From Dendrolimus kikuchii (lineage: Eukaryota > Arthropoda > Insecta > Lepidoptera > Lasiocampidae), in assembly GCA_019925095.2 (NCBI GenBank), contig CM034401.1, positions 13,180,338-13,244,337 on the forward strand: a stretch of DNA of 64,000 bases, written 5' to 3'. A program made the position numbers and the translations under genes. Every line of letters begins with the position of its first letter. The stretch's first letter is position 1. Shown here one piece after another: positions 60,901 to 64,000 of this stretch. Below the pieces are notes generated by a model. The model worked only from the letters and a program-made list of their open reading frames with translations, was not told the DNA's origin and did not search any database.

Positions 60901-60981
60901 CTTTCGTATAACAAAATTTAATTGTTTTCCATCTTTATTTTTGCTTGAAAACTTCGACCACACTCTCTCACACTCAGTCAT
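48947..60981 (-). CDS. AANAT-like GNAT acetyltransferase, partial (three exons)
   Basis: Visible exons: 60981-60819 (start; GCCG|GTAATT donor), 51284-51118 (AAG|GTGTTT) and 49133-48947 (stop TAA). The last two join in phase. The first encodes an N-terminus typical of insect arylalkylamine N-acetyltransferase-like proteins (FVIRKWPIEKLDSVLNF, then KYFVAEEAMHKAAG). The second holds the acetyl-CoA-binding motif (GVCVRPDYRGLGIAQEFLRL, a variant of R/Q-x-x-G-x-G/A). The third holds FTSAWMTAFGTQKAAARDGW and a C-terminus FKFMIA. Such enzymes transfer acetyl groups to biogenic amines or related substrates in cuticle tanning and amine turnover. About 60 central residues expected between exons one and two are not visible, and the phases there (1 then 0) require another exon. 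A BEL/Pao element fills most of this intron. The gene may be broken. Confidence 0.72.
49134..51117. other. Intron of the acetyltransferase gene
   Basis: About 2 kb. The stretch 49980-50420 is GC-richer than its surroundings, with repeated short ACTAAACTC motifs, and could be an old LTR or SINE, but no second copy is seen in the window. No other exon was recognised. Confidence 0.35.
51545..51838 (+). repeat. Transposon fragment with poly-T stretch
   Basis: CAGACTTCAAAAAAGTAGG, TTCACCGATTACTCCGAG and TTGACATAGTTTGGCCCAG resemble a widespread moth repeat. A basic minus-strand frame inside it is not a gene. Confidence 0.4.
51858..52130. mobile_element. Long inverted-repeat MITE, ~110-bp arms
   Basis: The left arm (AAACTTCGTTTAAA ... 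TTTTGAAGTTGGTGC, 51858-51965) and right arm (GCACCGACTTTAAG ... TTTAAACGAAGTTT, 52007-52130) are imperfect reverse complements with a ~40-base centre. No coding frame. Confidence 0.8.
52615..53489 (-). repeat. 3' LTR of BEL/Pao element
   Basis: Direct repeat of 59389-60265. Edges are set by where identity with the other LTR stops (TCGTTGGCG... CCTATGTT on the plus strand). The usual TG...CA ends are not evident, so edges may be off by a few bases. Confidence 0.88.
53083..53257. repeat. Three 58-bp GC-rich tandem units in 3' LTR
   Basis: Units begin at about 53083, 53141 and 53199 with TCCCGGGCTCC or TCCCGGGTTCC and contain GCGTTCTGCA and TGTAGCCCGG-like blocks. The same triplet is in the other LTR. 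Confidence 0.8.
53543..59239 (-). CDS. BEL/Pao Gag-Pol polyprotein
   Basis: A single 1898-residue frame without stops encodes the proteins an LTR retrotransposon needs to copy and insert itself. In order (rough positions): a low-complexity N-terminus with VKATT repeats (44-73) and a coiled-coil stretch (110-155); a Gag region (from ~250); Cys/His zinc motifs (CPVCKRDHKLSDC, ~465-520); a Pao-type aspartic protease with LLDEGSTVT (~595); reverse transcriptase with YMDD (~1006); RNase H (TFVDASEEAYAA, ~1187); integrase with an HH-CC zinc region (~1536-1570) and its D, D and E residues (VDYFGP, WSDNAT, AWERMV, ~1602-1710); and a C-terminal DUF5641-type domain. There is no envelope gene. All key residues I can see are present. 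The element family is found across animals as genomic retrotransposons. This copy may be able to move. Confidence 0.95.
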   Translation of the reverse strand: MPNTRSRIEKDAAQANKKSATEVATTSTTTGSVTAESGTETSSVKATTVKATTVKATAVKATPTASATTVKATMPVSVTDLQPQPPPVLREILRRKECTLEETSRPQSLRSTTSRRRLAELEAKERLAALKLKQLEAAVELEQARINRLQAESSDDDDVIEESELPSRRVDMWFERLPQTQEPHATEPPPAPATLASDIGRMNERGQGVHVGNMARGQRVSERGPPARSNVMDVTSLAEAITEAARTSTRQAQRYMQELPTFNGNSGEWLSFQAAFRESGGSFSAGENVARLRRSLRGAALEAVSALLITQTGPEDILKALERRFGRPDALVLGEMEKMKTWTRVTDSPRDLCLFANKMANLVATIEVLNKPQYLHSPEMLRAAVEKLTPIVRNKWYDYAAMKTEGVPELKKLASFLNEEADKCAAYAPIERESEMARSKRRTEHIHIVNNDSERVNMRKSEPCPVCKRDHKLSDCRKFVGADVSARWDLAKKCKVCFRCLRSRHRRSSCRAPPCGVERCTLHHHRLLHHQRRPEVNEVSPSAVSVTSEPAGEVLASAINSVINDGRNKRRAYLKVAPVAITGPRGSRHTYALLDEGSTVTIIDAQLAEQLGLSGPRDPMKMQGVNGEESSHDYSMRVSARIRGSYETEEHTLRDARTIKNMSFFSQTVHRSDVQGCAHLQEIENVLIYEKATPKILIGQDNWELIISNEVRKGPRHQPVASRTQLGWVLHGCRTSTTSPVVFCSHLSMMEEDHDPLEEIMKKYFALESLGIEPRTQVSDPQQRALEILEKKTRRLENGQFETGLLWKDESSPMPNNYENALKRLQNLEKKLDRDEELKAKYEERIENLMLSGYAERASTPPTSGRTWYLPHFAVVNPDKEKIRVVHDAAAKYHGRSLNDMLLPGPDLLRSLPGVIMKYRQYPVAVSADIKEMFMQVKIIEADRDALRFLWRGNRRDSEPPEEYRMTSLIFGATSSPCVALYVKNKNAREFENEDREAARAIVVNHYMDDYLQSLQTVEEARKMTAAVDNIQRRAGFQLRGWTSNYKEAISSFAPSGQTTVEIGGSEIEKTLGLMWHVREDTLGFRVNQRRVPAEVLAGSRMPTKREALGLIMSIFDPLGFISPLTTPAKRIMQDTWKYKTTWDEVIPEELQDKWKNWLRDLISLPNLRIPRCYEYSPAAIRELHTFVDASEEAYAAVVYIRTTRADGRVNVMIAAAKSRVTPMKPVSIPRLELQAAVLGARLSKSVQEGHDWELHRHTYWSDSRTTLAWIRAEPRTYKTFVAHRLAEIEDLTKKNEWRWLPSAQNVADDATRKTPSDFNPQHRWFTGPKFLYLDIEKWPQETKTEVPTTGEEKCATLTEDNDVIVIDFKRFSRWTTIVRTMGRVLQFIRLCKRPTNTVAAARRKRTKKNPTPDEEWKKNIKKKNKEKSKCPKENNVERKFKKINGKMLMLSERKLIALAQRESFGDKPLDTIRRRHNKGELAGLTIETDEHNILRLRGRIDEAQEISYEMANPAILDGKHKYTKLYIQHVHEKLHHGGVEMVVNELRQRLWVMKIRPSVKAVLRNCLQCRLRRAQPASPSTGSLPAARLAHHSRPFTFTGVDYFGPLEVTVGRHREKRYVALFTCMTSRALHLEVVASLSADSAINALRRFIARRGVPTELWSDNATCFRSADRELAEAGRAVEEEASRRQIAWRFLPPAAPFMAGAWERMVRTVKEALRVTLREQRPSDETLATLLAEVEATVNSRPLTHVAVGPDEPPAITPNLLLLGPNCHMPAPGNFEASDVTARAHWRRAQYLADVFWRRWVREYLPLLQYRREPYASGDNPKVGDLVIICDPNLPRNTWPRGRVTAVHPGRDGEVRVLDVTTASGRVLRRPTKRVVVLPIGESRDATAGEC
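59389..60265 (-). repeat. 5' LTR of BEL/Pao element
   Basis: Matches 52615-53489 with an offset of 6774-6776. As the 5' LTR it should hold the element's promoter. A 63-codon antisense-free frame within it is identical in the two LTRs, which shows how similar they are. Confidence 0.88.
59859..60033. repeat. Three 58-bp GC-rich tandem units in 5' LTR
   Basis: Same three units as in the 3' LTR, shifted by 6776. Confidence 0.8.
60266..60810 (-). repeat. LINE tail repeats, one hit by a MITE
   Basis: A repeat starting GCCCGTCCGGGTTTCGCACA is followed at 60490 by another (GGCCCGGCGCGGTTTCACCC) that is family K in inverse. The latter is interrupted at 60617-60702 and resumes with TCGGTTTAGTACATCCAGAG. 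Confidence 0.5.
60617..60702. mobile_element. Half copy of hairpin MITE
   Basis: TAAAATTACGTTTTAACGG through TTCCGACGTTTCGGCCAC and TTTTCAGTGGCCGTGAAG equals one arm plus centre of the element at 21923-22095. The second arm is missing. Confidence 0.75.
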
Positions 60982-61738
60982 TGTTTTAGTAGTTTAATTT
61001 GAAAATAACTTCTGTTTCAATTAAACTAACATTCATCAATATGAATGTTGAAATGAATGTATATTAATAAACAATCTACTTTTATTCGCCTTGTAGAGAT
61101 AAGTCTTATCATATTAGGTTATTTAAGGTAACTAAGTCATAAAAGATAACGTTTGACTGAGACATAATTGGGTTTTAACTAACATAATTTTATAACATGA
61201 TTTTCCTCATTATATTTATTGAAATGCAATGACAAACTAGTACTAGACTCCACTACTACCAGTAGGTACCGTTTAGGCAGTTATTTGATCTAATATGAAT
61301 ATTGTAATAATTACTATGTATAAACTGTCAGTAGATAGTTTACGAACGAACTGAAAAACTTGAAACAATCAATGAATAGATGGATACAATCAGTTTCGGC
61401 ACTCGCTTGTCGTTACCATGGTACGACGCCTGTGCTTAGGTTTTAAGCAATGCTTCGGTTGCACCTCATAATTGATTAGTTAAATTATAATTTGACGTTC
61501 TCGTCGCATCACAAATCCAGTAATGTAAATGTATCCGTTATTTAAATTTCTTGATCCGTTCAGGATCTATCGTTCATTTATAATCTAGCTGGCTATATTA
61601 TAAACCCGCGGTTATTACAAAATTACTCTGACATTATAATTAGCGATCATTAAGATCGAAACCCGCAAGTACTATTAGTACTATTAGAAAAATAGTTTGC
61701 TATTTTATAACTTTACCCTTATGTTTCCCAATTTGTTT
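60982..61738. other. Upstream of the acetyltransferase exon 1
   Basis: AT-rich DNA that should hold the promoter. I see no clear TATA or initiator arrangement and no shared repeat. Confidence 0.3.
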
Positions 61739-61741
61739 TTT

Positions 61742-61970
61742 TTTATTGCAGGAGATCAGCATACAGGCAGACGGCCCACTTGATGGAAAGCGGTTACCAT
61801 CGCCTATGGACATTTGCAACAGCAAAGTTGCTACAAATGCGCTGCTGCTCTCTTAAGGGAAACTGGAGCCTGGTCACTAATGCCGGAACACAACTCAAGG
61901 TTGTTATGGCGACATACTTTAGACCAGGGGTGGTAGCCATCCAGTCGGGCAAATGCCCTATCACCTGGAA
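61742..61970 (+). repeat. Family A repeat, 3'-truncated copy
   Basis: Same start as 1246-1572 (TTGCAGGAGATCAGCATACA) and middle (AACTCAAGGTTGTTATGGCG), but it ends after CATCCAGTCGGGCAAATGCC without the terminal CGACAGGCC part. Confidence 0.75.
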
Positions 61971-62465
61971 AATTGTAATGTATATTTGTCACATACTAAT
62001 AACTTTTTAGAAAATAGACACTGAAAATAGCTGTCACAAAACCCAAAACACGTAACGTTATATTAGCTAGGCGAGACTTAATCCTGCAATTAAAATTCCA
62101 CCAGCATAGATAGTATCACCGAAAGTTACTTATACGACACAATTGACTTATTTAAAACGTCTTATTAAAAATGTTCCGTTCTAGGCACAATTTGAAAGGC
62201 AAGCACAGGAAGGCATTATCGTGGCGAGTCTGCGTGCGGCTGTTGCCAACAGAGAGACGTGTGCCGCGAAATTTAAAAAAAAAATGTTTAAAATCTTATT
62301 CATGTGTTCGACTTTCAAAACCGTTTTATGACGGATTTAATTGTAATTTTTTTTTCTAATATTAAGAAGACGGTTTTATGATGTGTTCAGTTAACTAAAT
62401 ACATAGTACAAAATATATTTATTTATTTATTAGTGTAATAGTGTTAGTGGAAATTAAAAAATAAA

Positions 62466-62523
62466 ATGTGTTTAACAAAGTGTGGGATTTTATTGCTCTT
62501 AATTATTACATTCACGGAAATCG
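62466..62523 (+). CDS. Candidate first exon with a signal peptide
   Basis: An ATG at 62466 opens a 19-codon frame, MCLTKCGILLLLIITFTEI, that runs into a consensus donor (G|GTAAGA at 62524). The strongly hydrophobic stretch looks like a signal peptide or first membrane segment. No downstream exon was found before the window edge, so this could be the start of a gene beyond it or chance. Confidence 0.3.
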
Positions 62524-62745
62524 GTAAGAAAATATTTATTGAATGTATTATTTAAAAAACACTCTTAATTAACACTGTTATTTCCAAAATACCATATTTT
62601 CCAGTCACTAGATAAAAGTTATTCGTATGATAAAATCCAAAAATAAGAAATATTTATTAAGTTTTATGAAAAAAAGGCATATTAATTATCGTAACATAAA
62701 TAATTAACTAAAAAAATGCATACAATTTTAATAAATTATTTTAAT

Positions 62746-62803
62746 AATATCAACGAACTATGTTTAATTAATTATAATTAATTAAACATAGTTCGTTGAT
62801 ATT
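62746..62803. repeat. Perfect 58-bp palindrome
   Basis: AATATCAACGAACTATG and following AT-rich bases are mirrored exactly with no spacer (29-bp arms). It may be a collapsed MITE or a fold-back formed during repair or assembly. Confidence 0.85.
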
Positions 62804-62994
62804 GGCTAAGTATTGTCCTATAGTCCCTTAAGACTATAAGAGGAATACTACCGTCATCGACTTCCATGGGTAAATGCCCAGAAAGCTCGCCATACTAGAC
62901 TGTTGATCGCGATAGGTATCTACCACCATCATTTGAAGAGGCGGTTTTGAAACCTATTTTGAGGCGCAAGAGTTCAAGGCTCATGTATGAATTT

Positions 62995-63285
62995 TATTAT
63001 TTACTAAGATATGACCGCGACTACGTCCATGCTTAAATTAAAATTCCCGCGGAATTCCCAAGATAAAAAGTAGCGCAGATTTTAAGTCTAAGAATTTGCT
63101 GTCGATCAGCGAAAACCACATCAAAATCGGCCCAGTATTTTTTACGTTAATCCCGAGCAAACAGGCAAACATCGTGTACTCCATCGTTAATATAGTATAG
63201 TGTATTCCAGTAGATTTTTTTAAGTACCTGCAATGTTCAGACACGGCATTTTTAGAATGTTATAATATTAAAGACTAGCTGATCC
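62995..63285 (-). repeat. Repeat family C, second copy
   Basis: GCGACTACGTCCATGC, AATTCCCGCGGAATTCCC, CAGATTTTAAGTCTAAGAAT, AAATCGGCCCAGTA and AGACACGGCATTTTTAGAAT match the family at 41155-41712. Strand is arbitrary. Confidence 0.6.
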
Positions 63286-63465
63286 ATGCTCACTTCGCTG
63301 GGCGTCATAAAAAAAAAAAATATTAACCACAATCAAATCTCAAGAATAATGTAGCTTTCTACTGGTGAAAGAATTTTCATAATCGGTTCAGTAGTTCAAG
63401 AGATTACTTCCTACAAAAAAACTCACAAACTTTACCTCTTTATAATATTGGTATAGATTAACTGA
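63286..63465 (+). repeat. LINE tail repeat, family K-like
   Basis: GCTGATCCATGCTCACTTC, CGGTTCAGTAGTTCAAGAG and CACAAACTTTACCTCTTTAT resemble the family at 40275-40460 in inverse order of its ends. Confidence 0.45.
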
Positions 63466-63570
63466 GCCCCTGACTTCTTTCGGGCAGAGCTTAGATTTTA
63501 TATCATTCTAATCCTGAAAGATATCGAAATAAAATATATAGCCTAAAACTATTCATTGTTTAATATATAT

Positions 63571-63825
63571 TCACATCCACATCGCACTCCAAATTATTTC
63601 GGTCAAATCTTCGTCCTCGTCGATATTCATGAATTCATTTTGTTCTAGAATATTCTCGTATTTTTCCTGTATTTTTATTAAAGATTGCTTACGGACTTTT
63701 AGCTAATTGATATGTAAAGCAATTCCTGATTGCAAGTATTTTTTAACAAGGGTAATAAAATAGTTCTTTTGCATTGAGCTCTTGCGGCCCGCAACTTCTG
63801 GCCGCCTTCGCCCTCCATTGTATAT
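63571..63825 (-). pseudogene. Coding remnant with one in-frame stop
   Basis: On the minus strand an ~85-codon frame reads GRRRPEVAGRKSSMQKNYF, then VKKYLQSGIALHIN, a stop at 63713-63715, then SLIKIQEKYENILEQNEFM and the acidic NIDEDEDLTEIIWSAMWM before its final stop at 63571. The composition is protein-like and GC-rich at its start. It could be a transposase remnant or a last exon with an acceptor (AATTAG|CTA) at the stop. I cannot name the family. Confidence 0.3.
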
Positions 63826-64000
63826 ATGTATTTGAATTGTATTATTATATTTATGAATTGTATGTATTATGACTGTATAAACTTGACTTAGACTGAATTA
63901 CCGTGGTTTCGGCACCATTTTGTTGGAGAGGAAGTGAATTATTGAATATAATAAAGGCTTTCTGTATTTTTTTTAATTTTGATGACTAGGTACTGCAAGT

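Overview
This window looks like nuclear DNA of an insect, most likely a moth or butterfly. The genes are intron-rich and spread thinly through AT-rich DNA packed with transposons (Jockey and RTE LINE pieces, tRNA-derived SINEs, hairpin MITEs, a mariner, a BEL/Pao LTR element). Several of the LINE tails end in (CATA)n runs. The order-level placement is an inference from these repeats and from protein resemblance.

Three host genes can be assembled, all on the minus strand. (1) 10634-21027 is a nine-exon gene for a TAF6-like protein (TAF6L, called SAF6 in flies), a SAGA subunit. All splice phases agree and give 546 residues. (2) 28113-40911 is an eleven-exon gene for an SLC9B/NHA-type Na+/H+ antiporter of 522 residues, with the paired aspartates of the transport site. 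(3) 48947-60981 holds three exons of an arylalkylamine-N-acetyltransferase-like GNAT gene. Its central exon is not visible, its large intron carries a 7.65 kb BEL/Pao retrotransposon, and its last exon has a decayed tandem copy at 47507-47692.

Layout. 1-10.6 kb is repeats, including a 5'-truncated Jockey-type LINE (5025-7145). 10.6-21 kb is the TAF6L gene, with a dead mariner in its largest intron. 21-28 kb is a dense group of hairpin and MITE-like elements. 28-41 kb is the antiporter gene with repeats in its introns. 41-48 kb is gene-poor repeat DNA with several copies of one family (D). 48-61 kb is the acetyltransferase locus with the BEL element, which has near-identical LTRs and one intact 1898-residue ORF. 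61-64 kb holds more repeats, a perfect 58-bp palindrome, a possible signal-peptide exon on the plus strand and a broken ORF on the minus strand.

The three genes have no evident shared pathway. No rRNA, true tRNA or CRISPR array was seen. The most interesting part is the acetyltransferase locus, where a recent LTR insertion without a visible target duplication, an apparently missing exon and a duplicated decaying terminal exon occur together.
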